Shown here in pieces: positions 32,752 through 43,078 of a stretch of 64,000 nucleotides of DNA. Origin of the DNA: Diacronema lutheri (Eukaryota > Haptophyta > Pavlovophyceae > Pavlovales > Pavlovaceae); assembly GCA_019448385.1 (NCBI GenBank), contig JAGTXO010000050.1:62001-126000 (forward strand), read 5' to 3'. The notes beneath the pieces were generated by a model. It saw nothing but the letters and a program-made list of their open reading frames with translations, made no database searches and had not been told where the DNA came from. A program made the position numbers and the translations under genes. The first letter of the stretch is position 1; every line of letters begins with the position of its first letter.

Positions 32752-34458
32752 CTACTGCACCTCGCGCACCGCGACGAGGAACGCGACGCCCACCAGGTCG
32801 GAAATGGCAAAGCCGCGGAAGAAGGAGTAGGGCAGCACGTAGTAGGCGGCGGCATCTGATGCTCCGCCCGCGCTGCGCACGCGCTCTAGGCACTCGAGCT
32901 CGGGCTCTTCGTCGTACGCGCCGGGCCGCGTGCGTGCACGGGCCACGTCGACGCCTGCAGGCAGCGGCCACCACGGCCAGAAGCCGCGCGCACACGCGCC
33001 GGGCGGCACGCGCAGCCCGCGCGTGCCAACGGCCGGCAGCGGCGCCGCGCGCTCGGCCGCCGTGCGCACGCTCGCCCAGCAGCCGCCGACAGGCGCGCTG
33101 CGCGCCGCCGCCGCGGCCGCCCACTCGGGCCGAGACGGCGCCCGCGCGCACGCGCGTGCGACGCAGCGCGCGTCGTCCAAGTGCGCGGCGAGGAGCTGGC
33201 GCGCGTCGCACGCTCCACTCGCTAACGGCCAACGGGGCGTGTCGCACGCGGGCGCGAGACCGGCCCGGCGAAGTAGCGCGAGCAAGCGTGCGCCCGCGCC
33301 GTATGCTGCGTGCGTGCTCACGGCGCGCGCGCTCGCCAGCCACGGCGCAGACGCGCGCGCGCGCCCGCGCTCGGCGCCGCCCGGCGTCTCCGCAACCTCG
33401 CCGGGCGCGAGCGCGCGCGCGCGGCCCAGGTTGTCGGCATCGACGCACTCGGCGCCCATGAGCGGTGCAAAGGCCGCGCTCGCTGCCTCGGGCGCAGAAT
33501 CGACGCGGGAGATGAGCCACGCGCCGTCGCTCGAGTCGAGGTGGCGCGCGGCCGTGTCGACGGCTCCGTCGGCACATCGTGGCTGCTCGCACGCGTCCGC
33601 GCTTGGCGCATCGGCACGCGCGTGCGTGACGCCGTCTGTTGCCGAGTCCGTTGGCGCCTCGTCGCCCGCCAACGTTTGATTCGTACGCGTGCCTTGGCCG
33701 TCCAACGCCCACGCGGTCGCGAGCATCTCGAGCGCATGGCCGTCGCCGATCCGCCCTGCAGTCGGTTCGTCCGTACGCGCGGGCGCAAGCCTCGCGAGTG
33801 CAGGGCCGAGTTCGCACAGCGCGCAGTTTGCTTCAGCCACGCTCTCGTCGCGAGCCGCGGCGAGCGTGCGCGCCGACTGTGCGCCATGCGCATGCGCGTC
33901 GAGCCACGATGCGAGGAGTTGCGGCGCGAGTGCGAGCGGCAGCACGGTCGAAAGGGCGCGCGCGGGGGTGGGAAGGAGTGCGAGCGGCGACAGGGCGATG
34001 ATTGACGCCACCGTCCGCTCCCATGCGTGCGTGTGTGCGTATCGCCAGAGCATCGCGTCCTCCTGCAAGAGCGCGTACGCGTAGACCATCGGCGTGAGCG
34101 CAAGAAACGGCGCCACGCGCGAGCGCGTGACGGCGACGAGGCTCAGCCCAGTCACGATGCCACCTGTTGCCCCGATAAGCGAATCGACCGGACGGCTGGC
34201 TGCGTGCGTCAGCGCGCGGGTGCGCTCCAGCGCGAGCGGGAATGCGATGGTCACGTACGCGGGCACCGCGAGCGCGCCGCGCGCCGCGCCGAGCGCGAGC
34301 CGGCGCCACGCGCCCGTCATTCCCGGCGCCGCGTCGAACGCGCGCGCGGCGAAAGCGCCGAGGACGGCGCCGCTCGCGGCGCCGGCGCGCAGCTCGCTGG
34401 CGCGTTCTTGGCACAGTCCGCGAAGTCGGCGAATGTGAATCGTCGCGCTCTCCGCCAT
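32752..34458 (-). CDS. Hypothetical multi-spanning membrane protein, weakly Tim17/22-like N-terminus
   Basis: 568 aa, single exon. The N-terminal half has Gly/Ala-rich hydrophobic segments (GAASGAVLGAFAARAF, LGAARGALAVPAYVTIAF, IGATGGIVTGLSLVAVT, VASIIALSPLALLPTP), a pattern reminiscent of Tim17/Tim22/PMP24 channels but without a decisive signature. The middle ~250 residues are Ala/Arg/Asp-rich and poorly conserved-looking. The C-terminus is again membrane-like (YYVLPYSFFRGFAISDLVGVAFLVAV). I cannot assign a function. It is divergent from the small gene at 34576, with 117 bp between starts. Confidence 0.55.
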   Translation of the reverse strand: MAESATIHIRRLRGLCQERASELRAGAASGAVLGAFAARAFDAAPGMTGAWRRLALGAARGALAVPAYVTIAFPLALERTRALTHAASRPVDSLIGATGGIVTGLSLVAVTRSRVAPFLALTPMVYAYALLQEDAMLWRYAHTHAWERTVASIIALSPLALLPTPARALSTVLPLALAPQLLASWLDAHAHGAQSARTLAAARDESVAEANCALCELGPALARLAPARTDEPTAGRIGDGHALEMLATAWALDGQGTRTNQTLAGDEAPTDSATDGVTHARADAPSADACEQPRCADGAVDTAARHLDSSDGAWLISRVDSAPEAASAAFAPLMGAECVDADNLGRARALAPGEVAETPGGAERGRARASAPWLASARAVSTHAAYGAGARLLALLRRAGLAPACDTPRWPLASGACDARQLLAAHLDDARCVARACARAPSRPEWAAAAAARSAPVGGCWASVRTAAERAAPLPAVGTRGLRVPPGACARGFWPWWPLPAGVDVARARTRPGAYDEEPELECLERVRSAGGASDAAAYYVLPYSFFRGFAISDLVGVAFLVAVREVQ

Positions 34459-34575
34459 GCTGTTGGCGGTTTCGGAGAAAGTTGAGCGTCAGCTGGCGCT
34501 CGGGTGGGTTGGGTCGGAGGCGGGCAGAGGGCGCGGACAGCCCCATCGGCGGCCGCTTTTGGGCGAGTACCTCCC

Positions 34576-34998
34576 ATGGGACATGCCGCCTCGCACGATG
34601 CGACGGACGAGCTCGGTGGCGCGCTGCTCGGCGCGCACGGGCCGCCCATCCGTGGCGAGCAGCTGCATCCGGTGCGGCCGCAGCGGCCGCACAGCCTGTG
34701 TACGCAGACGCTCTTCGTTGGCAAGGACGCGAATGGGAACCTGTGCGACCTGCTGAGCGCCAGGTACATCCCGGCATTCATCGTCACGAAGCAGCGTGAC
34801 CAGAGCCAGCAGTGCACGCAGTTCTGCCTGCCGCTCCAAAACTCGCTGCCGCTGAAGACGCTGCTCAAGGCGGACATTGGCTTCTGCTGCATGCAGGGTC
34901 CGGGCTTCAACAACTTCCAGGGGTCGCTCAACGAGAAGGTGCCTGGCTTCGTCGACGTGCGCGCGTGGCAATATACAGAGGGCGAGTCCGACTTCTGA
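34576..34998 (+). CDS. Small Cys-containing hypothetical protein
   Basis: 140 aa, single exon from MGHAASHD. I do not recognise it. The C-terminal 90 residues are unusually un-biased for this genome (CTQTLFVGKDANGNLCDLL, IPAFIVTKQRDQSQQCTQFC, LKADIGFCCMQGPGFNNF), with seven Cys, no signal peptide and no transmembrane helix. This composition supports a real folded protein rather than a chance frame. An extra 5' exon cannot be excluded, because the frame is open upstream to 34504. Confidence 0.55.
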   Translation: MGHAASHDATDELGGALLGAHGPPIRGEQLHPVRPQRPHSLCTQTLFVGKDANGNLCDLLSARYIPAFIVTKQRDQSQQCTQFCLPLQNSLPLKTLLKADIGFCCMQGPGFNNFQGSLNEKVPGFVDVRAWQYTEGESDF

Positions 34999-35210
34999 AA
35001 GGCCAGGCGGGAATCGACGGCACGCAGTGAGTGGCATCCCGCCTTCAACTCCTTGCGTGGCCGCCTCGGTTCTTCGGGCTGCGCCCGTCGGCCGTCGCTC
35101 GCAGACCTCGCCTGACACTCATCTGACAGCCGCCCCGCGTCCTTGGCCTCCGCCCCCGCGCCCCGACACTGAGAGTTTTAAAGCCGAGCGCGCGTTGCCG
35201 CGTGGGAGAC

Positions 35211-37431
35211 ATGGTCACGGTCAGCCTGCTCGACTACGGCGCGGGCAACGTGCGCTCGGTGCGCAATGCGCTGAGCAAGCTGGGGTACAGGGTTGTAGAT
35301 ATTGACAAGCCTGAGCAGCTCCGCTCGGCGCAGGTCGTCGTCTTCCCCGGCGTCGGCAGCTTTGGCGCGGCGATGAGCTTCCTCGAACAGAAGGGCTTCC
35401 TCGAGCCGCTGCGCGAGCACGTGCGCGCGGACAGGCCGTTCGTCGGGATCTGCCTGGGCATGCAGACGCTCTTTGAAGGGTCGGAGGAGTCTCCGGGCGT
35501 GCACGGCCTTGGCGTGCTTCCGGGTGTCGTCCGCCGCTTCCAAATCCCGGACAGCGCGCATCCCCTCGCCGTGCCTCAGATCGGATGGAACGGGTTTGCG
35601 CCCTACAAGCAGTCGCCTGCGCTCGCCGGGCTTGACGAGGACTCGTGCGTCTACTACGTGCACTCGTACTACGTGCCCATGGCCGACGAGCTGCACGATT
35701 GGATCCTGACCACAACCACGTGCGCGCCCGCGCGCCTCGCGCCGCCGCCGCGCCGCTGCCGCCCGCCATTCACGTCCCCCGCGCCGCGTGGCCTGCGCTT
35801 CCCGCCATGCCCGCCATCGGCCCGAGCGCGCACAGGTACGGCGTGGACTACGTCTCCGCCGTGCAGCGCGGCAACGTGCTCGCCACGCAGTTCCACCCGG
35901 AAAAGTCATCCAAGACAGGCCTTGCCATCCTGGACAATCACCTGCGTGCCGTTGCGGCGGGGGCCGCCGTGCCGCGCGCGCCGCCCGCGCTCGAGTCTGT
36001 TCGCGCGAGCGCGCAGACGCGCCCGCGCAAGCGCGTCGTCGCTTGCCTCGACGTGCGGACAAACGACGACGGCGACCTCGTTGTCACCAAGGGCGACTCG
36101 TGCGCGCACGCGCGCGCGACGCGCGCGAGCGCGGGCTCACCACACGCAGCTCCTGCTCGCCGACCAGCGCGCGCGCGCGCGCACGCGGAGTGCAAATCGA
36201 CCGTACGAGCGCACCGTGCTCTCCCACCGCCGCGCGGGGCGCAGGTACAACGTGCGCGAGGTGTCGGCGGCCGCGGCCGCGTCGGCGCCGCCCGGCGGCA
36301 AGGGCGCGGTGCGGAATCTGGGCAAGCCGGTCGCGCTCGCGAGCCGCTACTACGAGGAAGGTGCGGATGAGATCACCTTCCTCAACATCACCGGCTTCCG
36401 CGACTCGCCGCTCGGCGACTTGCCGATGCTTTCGCTGCTCGTCGAGGCCTCGCAGACGCTCTTCGTGCCCCTCGCGGTCGGCGGCGGGATCCGCGACTAC
36501 GTGGATGCGCAGGGCGTCGCGCACTCGGCGCTCGATGTGGCGGCCGCCTACTTCCGTGCGGGCGCGGACAAAGTGTCCATTGGCTCCGAGGTTCGCCGCC
36601 GATGCCGTGCGCGCTGCCGGCCGGCCGGCAGATGTGGCGCAACCTCCCGCCTGACGCGCATACCGCCCAGCCCCGGCCGTGCAACCCCCCCCCCCCCCCC
36701 CCCCCTCTCACGCCGCCGCCACTGCCGCGCCTCACGCGCCGCTCGACGCTGCGCCCGACCGCGTTGGCGAGCACAGGCGGTCGTTGCTGCCAAGGCCTAC
36801 TGGGCGCGCGGCGGTTGTGGCGACGGCTCGAGCTGCATCGAGCAGATCGCGCACGTGTACGGCCGGCAAGCTGTCGTCATCTCGGTCGATCCACGTCGCG
36901 TCTGGGTCGACGCGCCCGCCGCCGCAGGCGCGCACAAAGACGCGTGCGTGGAAAGCCCGCAGGGCGCGCTCGGCCCGGCGGGCGAGCGCTTTTGCTGGTA
37001 CGAATGCACAGTGAAGGGCGGGCGCGAGGGGTCGGATCTGGACGTCGTGCAGCTGGCGCGCGGTTGTGAGGCGCTCGGTGCTGGCGAAATGCTCCTCAAC
37101 TCGATCGACGCCGACGGGCAGAACCGCGGTTTTGACATCGCGCTCGTCTCCCAAGTCAAGCGCGCGGTCACTGTGCCCGTGATCGCATCGTCGGGCGCGG
37201 GCTGCGTCGAGCACTTCTCGAGCGTCTTCGCCGAGACGGACGTGGAGGTGCGCCGCGCCGTGCGCGCGGGCGGTGTCCACCGCACGCTGCAGCCGTTTCT
37301 TACCCTTGGCACGCGCCGTCCCCGTCTTTGGGCAGGCGGCGCTCGCGGCGGGCATTTTCCACCGCAAGGAGGTGAGCGTAGCGGACGTCAAGCTGCACCT
37401 CAAGGCCAAGGGCATCGCCTACCGGCCGTAG
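35211..37431 (+). CDS. HIS7: Imidazole glycerol phosphate synthase, bifunctional amidotransferase/cyclase (HisHF)
   Basis: 561 aa from five exons: 35211..35719, 35836..36099, 36245..36590, 36777..37247, 37336..37431. It converts PRFAR plus glutamine to IGP and AICAR in histidine synthesis. The HisH half begins SLLDYGAGNVRSV, with nucleophile Cys in VGICLGMQTLFEGSEE (~residue 81), VPQIGWNGF, YYVHSYYV, and His/Glu in ATQFHPEKSSKTG. The HisF half starts RVVACLDVR, with VVTKGD-S-YNVRE, GKPVALASRYYEEGADEITFLNITGFR, LAVGGGIRDY, GADKVSIGSE, VVISVDPRRV, LLNSIDADGQNRGFD, VIASSGAG, HFSSVFAE and AALAAGIFHRKE. This is the fused form of fungi and plants. No plastid leader is visible before MVTVSLLDYG. Confidence 0.96.
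36685..36705 (+). repeat. Poly-C tract in HIS7 intron 3
   Basis: 21 consecutive C on the sense strand within intron 36591..36776. Confidence 0.85.
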
Positions 37432-37557
37432 GAAGGTCCCGTAGAGGTTCCGAGTCGGATTCCGTTGAAGGCCCGTTTGAAAAGAGCTTTTTGCTCAGGA
37501 AGTCCGGGCTGCGCCAAAGAGGACAAGGAGGAGGAGAGTGAGCAAGGTCGGCGGAGG

Positions 37558-38802
37558 ATGGCACAGGTGCGCCGGGAGCCTGGTTGGCCGCGGCGGCCGG
37601 CGGCTCTGGGGCGGCATGGCCGCCGGCTGTCGGGCAGGCTGGCCCGGCGTGCTGGTCCCTACGCCGATCCTCGCCGGCGGCTTGCCGCGCTTCGCCGAGC
37701 TGAGCGCGCGCGCGCGCCGTGCGCGGCCCCCGCATTCTGCCCCTTGGCCCTTTCCTTCGCCCCCGCGGTTCGGCCGGACGCTTCGGCCCGGCGCAGGAGT
37801 ACGACTACGTGTTCAAGCTGGTGCTGATCGGCGACAGTGGCGTGGGCAAGTCGTGCCTGCTCCTCCGCTTCGCCGACGACACGTACACGGAGTCTCACAT
37901 CTCGACGATCGGCGTCGACTTCAAAATCCGCACGATCCAGCTCGATGGCAAGACCATCAAGCTGCAGATTTGGGACACGGCTGGGCAGGAGCGCTTCCGC
38001 ACGATCACGAGCAGCTACTACCGCGGCGCTCACGGCATCATCGTCGTCTATGACGTGACTGATTCGGAGACGTTTGAGCACGTGAAGACGTGGCTGCACG
38101 AGATCGACCGGTACGCGTCCGAGAACGTGAACAAGCTGCTCGTCGGCAACAAGTGCGACCTGACGAGCAAGCGCCAGGTGGAGACTGAGACGGCCAACGA
38201 GTTTGCCAACGGGGCGAACATCCCCTTCCTTGAGACGTCGGCCAAGAGCTCGACCAACGTCGAGGATGCCTTCATGAAGGTACGCCGTTGTGCGGCCGGC
38301 GTCGCGCGCCGCGTGAGAATTGGGTAGGGGTTGGCGCGCTCTGCGCCGCGGCACAGGGCAACGCACCGCGCGGGCACTCTGCACGCCGAGCGCACCTCGG
38401 ACGCACTCTTCTGCTCCTCGAGCCGGCGCGTGCGCGGGTGGGCACGCAGACCGCACCGCGTCTCGACACGCGGCGGCTGTGCGCGGCCCCTGGTGGACAC
38501 ATCCAGCGGCGTGCGCGCGCGGCCACGTTTGGCGCGACGGGCGGGGCATGGAGCACGCGCGGCATGGGCGCGACGAGCAGCTGCGCACGAGCGCCGCCAG
38601 CACGCGCGCGCTCGCTGATCGTCCCCGCGCCGTGCCGTCGGACCCCTGCCGTGCGGCCATGCTGCACGTCGCCATCGTCGCGCAGATGGCCGCGCAGATC
38701 AAGACGAGGATGGCGAGCCAGCCGGCGATGAATGACGGCGGCAAGGCCAAGATCACGGTGAGCGGCAAGACGGAGAGCGTCAAGCAGGGCGGCTGCTGCT
38801 AG
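37558..38802 (+). CDS. RAB1: Rab1/Ypt1-type small GTPase
   Basis: 202 aa from exons 37558..37566, 37797..38279 and 38686..38802. The first coding exon is only MAQ (9 nt), joined to [20 protein letters not shown] (donor GTGCGC, acceptor CAG). It should control ER-to-Golgi vesicle traffic. The P-loop GDSGVGKS, switch [12 protein letters not shown]-type region (HISTIGVDF), switch [25 protein letters not shown] and ETSAKSS are intact, the Rab1 pattern. Exon 3 gives the hypervariable tail (MAAQIKTRM...) and the double-geranylgeranylation end GGCC. Length is typical (about 200 aa). It is tandem behind HIS7, 126 bp away. Confidence 0.95.
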
Positions 38803-39300
38803 GCGCGCGCGCCGCCATGGCGCGGCCGCTGCGGCGCTTTCTCTCGCCGTTCCGGGCCATTTAGGCTTTCTCAACTCCCGGCTGCCCGCACAACTTCCGT
38901 CGTCGATTGTACACCGGTGACCGGCCTGCACGCACGCCATCTCACATTTTGGCCCTCGCCGGGCTGCGCGTCGCCCCGCGGCGAAGCTTGCCCGCCACCA
39001 TTCGTTCGGCTTCGCCCTGTGCGCGAGCGCGCGTTCAATGACGGCAAAGGGGCAGAGCAGGCGGCACGCGCCGAGGCGCGCCAGGTGCTGCCATGCCTTG
39101 GCAAGCCACGAGCCCCGGGCTACATGGCAGCGGATTGATTGTCGGTGCGAGATGAAGCCCTGTCGGCGCGGTTGCCTTCTGCAGTTGACGGCTTCTCGCC
39201 CAGCGTGCCGCGCGTCTGAGATGAGTGCACGACGTCAAGTCTCGGAGCAAGCGCGGGAGAGACCGCCCACCCACTCCACCCCACCACCGTGACCATCAGC
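38803..39300. other. Convergent intergenic region, nothing recognised
   Basis: 498 bp between the 3' ends of the Rab gene and the ABC ATPase gene. No family-like frame, RNA gene or repeat can be seen. Confidence 0.55.
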
Positions 39301-40365
39301 TTACTCGTCGCGCTCGAGCCGAGCAAACTCTGCGCGAAGATGCTGCCCGCGCGCCATCGCCTCCTGCCGCAACGACTCATCGACATATTCCTTGAGGTCG
39401 CGCGTCTTCGGGTAGTCGAGCAGGCGCGCCGCGGGCGCCGGGCCCTCCAGGAAGGCGCCCTCTTTCATGAAGGCGAGCTCATCGCCCACAAGCCGGGCGC
39501 TCGCAAAGTCGACGGTCAGGTAGAGCACGGCCGTCCCGTCCTCACGCTGCTGATGCTTGAGCAGGCGGAGCACGCGCGTCTTGCGCTCGAGGTCGAGGCC
39601 GCACAGCAGCTCGTCGCAGACCAGGAGTTGCGGCCGCGCGCTCAGCTCGCGCAGCACGTAGATGAGGTGCTTCTGCCCGCCGCTCAGCTCGCCAATCGTC
39701 AGCTTCCTGCGGAAGTATTCTTCGGGCGAGCCCCACGCCTTGCCGTTCGAGTCGAACATCTGGAAGTGGCCGGCGCGCAGGTAGGCGGCCGCGCGGCCGC
39801 TACGCTCGGCAGACGGCACGGCGTCCGGCATTTTCTCGCAGAGGAGGCGCTCGATCGTCGTGCGCGGCGGGAGTGCGGAGCCTGGCGAGTCTTCCGACGT
39901 GATGAAGCCGACGCGCAGAGTCGGGACCGGCGCGGCGCGCGTCGGCCGCGCGATGAGACGGCCGCCGAGCTCGGCGAGCGCGGAGAGCGCGAGCAGCACG
40001 GCTGCCGCGACGAGCGCGCCGAGAACGGCGGCGGAGGCGGCTGCGCCGCACAGCGCCGTCTGGATCGAGCGCACCCACTGCGTTGCAACACGTGCGCGCG
40101 CGCCCGCGCCCGCCGTCACTGGCGCCGGCGCCGGCGCCCCGCCGCCTGGCGCGCGCAGCTCGATGGCGCCCGACCGCGGCCTGAGTTGGCCGAGCACGAG
40201 CTTCATGAGCGTAGTCTTGCCCGACTCGTTGTAACCAAGGACCGCGAGCGTGCGCCCACGCGCAAGGCTGAACGACACGTCGCGCACCGTCGGGCGCGCA
40301 TCGCGCGGGTAGGCGAACGTGAGCCGCTCGGCCCGCAGCACGTCCGCTTCCGAGGGCGCCGCCAT
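39301..40365 (-). CDS. ABC-type ATPase with a transmembrane insertion inside the nucleotide-binding domain
   Basis: 354 aa, single exon from MAAPSEADV. ABC landmarks: A-loop region LTFAYPRD, Walker A GYNESGKTT, signature LSGGQKH, Walker B LLVCDE and D-loop CGLD. Between Walker A and the Q-loop-like segment VGFITSEDS there is an extra stretch of about 80 residues containing a strongly hydrophobic helix (AAVLGALVAAAVLLALSAL). The H-loop His seems absent (VLYLTVDFA). No other membrane domain is present. It may be a membrane-anchored half protein or a regulator. The insertion is in frame and has no convincing splice sites, so I treat it as coding. It is divergent from the ABCG gene, with 282 bp between starts. 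Confidence 0.7.
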   Translation of the reverse strand: MAAPSEADVLRAERLTFAYPRDARPTVRDVSFSLARGRTLAVLGYNESGKTTLMKLVLGQLRPRSGAIELRAPGGGAPAPAPVTAGAGARARVATQWVRSIQTALCGAAASAAVLGALVAAAVLLALSALAELGGRLIARPTRAAPVPTLRVGFITSEDSPGSALPPRTTIERLLCEKMPDAVPSAERSGRAAAYLRAGHFQMFDSNGKAWGSPEEYFRRKLTIGELSGGQKHLIYVLRELSARPQLLVCDELLCGLDLERKTRVLRLLKHQQREDGTAVLYLTVDFASARLVGDELAFMKEGAFLEGPAPAARLLDYPKTRDLKEYVDESLRQEAMARGQHLRAEFARLERDE

Positions 40366-40647
40366 CGTTTCAGAGGATCCGTTATGATTCTTCGCGCAGA
40401 GCTCTGCGCACGCGGCGCGCGTTCGCCGCGCCGCGGGCCAGTGTGCTGGATCGCCGAGACTCCATGCGCGTGAACACGGGCGGCGGCAGCTCCCGCGGCC
40501 CTGACGGCCGGGATGGAGAAGAGCGAAGAAAGAGGGAGAGGAGGACGCGGCGGGGGGAGAGCCCGGAGAGGGCACCAGATTCCAACCATATCCCCATAAT
40601 CAAAAGTGGACGGCGATCTCTCGAATCGAGCCCGGTCGAGGACAGCG

Positions 40648-42844
40648 ATGTCAAACACCGACGGGATCGCCGTGTCTTGGGCGGATGTGCGCGTGACGAT
40701 CGGAGCAAACGAGGCGCTCAAGGGCGTGAGCGGCACAGCGCAGCCCGGCCGGCTCACGGCGCTCATGGGCCCGTCGGGCAGCGGGAAGACCACGCTGCTC
40801 ACGGCGGTCGCGCACCGCATCGCGATCACGTCGGGCGACGTGCTCTTCGGTGGGCTGCGCTGGTCCAAGGCGCTTCGCCGGCGCGTTGCGTTCGTCGAGC
40901 AGGACGACATTGTCTTTCCTGAGCTCACCGTGCGCGAGTCGCTCAGCTTCTTGGCGCGGCTGCGCCTCGAGGGCGACGAGCGGACGACCGACGAGCGCGT
41001 GAGCGAGACGATCAAGCTTCTGCGCCTCGAGGCGTGCGAGCACACCAAGGTGGGATCGGCGCTCATGCGCGGTGTTTCTGGTGGCGAGCGCAAGCGGCTG
41101 TGCATTGCGCAGGAGCTCCTCGTCGAGCCGGCCGTCATGCTCCTCGACGAGCCGACATCCGGCCTTGATTCCGCGATGGCGATGATAACCGTTGAGGTGC
41201 TCGCAGAGCTCGCGCGCGCGCGGCAGATTTGCGTGATTTGCTCGATCCACCAGCCGTCCTCGCAGGTCTTCCACTCGTTCGACGACCTCATCCTCCTCAA
41301 CAAGGGCAAGGCGGCATACGCCGGCCCCGTGAACGCGGCGCGCGCGCATTTTGCCAACCGGCTTGACCTCGCCTGCCCCGCCGATTGGAACCCAGCGGAT
41401 TTTTTCATGGACTGCTGCGTGGGCGACAAGCTGAGCAGCGAGACGGCGCGCGCGCAGATCGACGCCGACGCCGCCAAGGCGCTCGCCGCCGTCGCGCACG
41501 CCCTCGCCGACGCGGGCGGAGGCGCGCCGAATCGCCTGGTCGAGAGCGTGACCGAACGTTACGCAAAACCGTGGCGCTACCAGCTGCGCGTGCTGCTGCA
41601 GCGCGAGTGGGCGATGCGCAAGGGGGCGCTGTGGGACTGGAACCAGCTCTACCTGCACGCCGGCATCGCCGCGCTCGGCGGTGTCATGTGGTTTGGCACG
41701 GGCTACGCCGAGCGCGACATCTTCCCGCGCTTCACTGCCAGTTTCGCCGTCATCCTGCAGTGGGCACGCGCCAGGCTGCGCCCACGCGATGCGCGGCGCG
41801 CATACGCGTGCTGCTCACTCCCCGCGGCCGCTCGTCGCGCCGGCTCCGCGCCCGTTTCCACTTGCCGCACGTGGCGAAACGTCAGGTCTTCTTCCCTTTC
41901 CTCGACGGGCTCTTCGTCTTCGCCGCCGCGGAGGTGCAGCTGCGCAAGGAGCTGCGCGTTGGCGCGTACCGCCTCTCGTCGTGGTTCGTCGCAAAGACGA
42001 CGGCGGCGCTGCTGCCGTACGCTGTGTGGCCGCTCCTGCACGTCACAATCCTTTATTGGATGGCGGCGGTCAACCCGATGGGCGGCGCGCCGTTCATCGT
42101 CACCCTCGCGCTCGTCTACCTGACCATCGTGCTCTTCCAGTCCTTCTCGCTCGCACTGGGAGCGGCGCTCTCGCCAGGGCGCGTGATGACGGTTGCGCTC
42201 CTGTGCATGACCGCCATGGTGCGGAGCGGTGCATTGCAGCGGGGCGCGGCGCCGCTGCGGGCGCGCCGCGCGCGAGGGTCCGACCGCGCGGCGCGCTGAT
42301 GCCCGCGCGCCCCACCGCCGCTGCCGCCGCCGCGCTGCGTCTTCCTTCGTCGCGCGGCCGCGCGCTCCCTTCCCAGTTTCTCTTCACTGGCGTCTTCATC
42401 CCACTCGAGCAGACGCCCCTGCCATGGATCGGGCTGATCAACCCGCTGCTCTACTGCCTGCAGGCGGTCACGTCCGTCGCGATTGGCTGGGGCGCGCCGT
42501 ACGCATGCAACGATGGCGTGCGCGTGGGCACCGCGTACCCGGACGTGTGTACGGGCAGGCCTGGCGATCAGATCTCGCCCGAGCGAGCGCTGGCCGATTC
42601 GGGCGTCTGGTCCGACCTGCGGCTGTCCGTGGGTGTTATGGCCATTTATGCCCTCGCATTCCGCTTTCTGGCTTTTCGAGCGCTGCGCGCGCGCATGCGC
42701 GAGCAGGGCGCCGCGCAGGGCCACGTGAGTGCGCTGCTCGCGTCGCTGCGCACCACGCTCGCGCGCGCAAGGGCCGTGCACGTCTCCAAGCCGCAGGCCG
42801 CGCAGCCGGCCGCGGTCACCTCGCCGGCCGCGGATCGCGTGTGA
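40648..42844 (+). CDS. ABCG (White)-type half transporter
   Basis: 638 aa from exons 40648..41763, 41886..42218 and 42377..42844. The first donor is TGG|GCACGC (GC-AG). Reverse domain order (ATPase first), as in ABCG: Walker A MGPSGSGKTTLLTAV (~residue 41), Q-loop VEQDDIVFPELTVRESL, signature GVSGGERKRLCIAQELL, Walker B VMLLDEPTSGLDS and SIHQPSSQVFHSFDDLILL. After ADFFMD comes the membrane domain with about six helices: QLYLHAGIAALGGVMW, FFPFLDGLFVFAAAE, TTAALLPYAVWPLLHV, FIVTLALVYLTIVLFQ, FLFTGVFIPL and VGVMAIYALAFRFL. Such half transporters dimerise and export lipids, sterols or metabolites; the substrate is unknown. A short Cys-containing luminal loop precedes the last helix, as in the family. 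Confidence 0.93.
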
Positions 42845-42891
42845 GCCGAATTGCTGGGCTCATAGCTCTGCAGCCGAAAAAATTCGGCTCA
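42840..42891. repeat. 12-bp inverted repeat overlapping the ABCG stop codon
   Basis: GTGAGCCGAATT at 42840..42851 and its exact reverse complement AATTCGGCTCAC at 42880..42891 can form a hairpin with a 28-nt loop. The left arm contains the TGA stop. Confidence 0.75.
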
Positions 42892-42919
42892 CATGTGCCG
42901 GGGATTTTTTTTAATTTTT

Positions 42920-42921
<2 letters not shown>

Positions 42922-42962
<41 letters not shown>

Positions 42963-42992
42963 CGGAAGGGGGGGGGGGGGGGGGGGGGGGGG
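42922..42992 (+). repeat. Poly-G tract (41 G + 25 G) in a convergent intergenic region
   Basis: Two long G runs separated by CGGAA, preceded by T-rich sequence (TTTTTTTTAATTTTTTT). Between the 3' ends of the ABCG and LRR genes. Run length may be inexact in the assembly. Confidence 0.8.
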
Positions 42993-43078
42993 TAAATGTT
43001 TGATTACGAGTGTGCAAGCGCGCGCGGTGCCTTGCGTCCAGTCTCCAGAGTCCAGACGATGCGGCGCGCACCTCGCGC

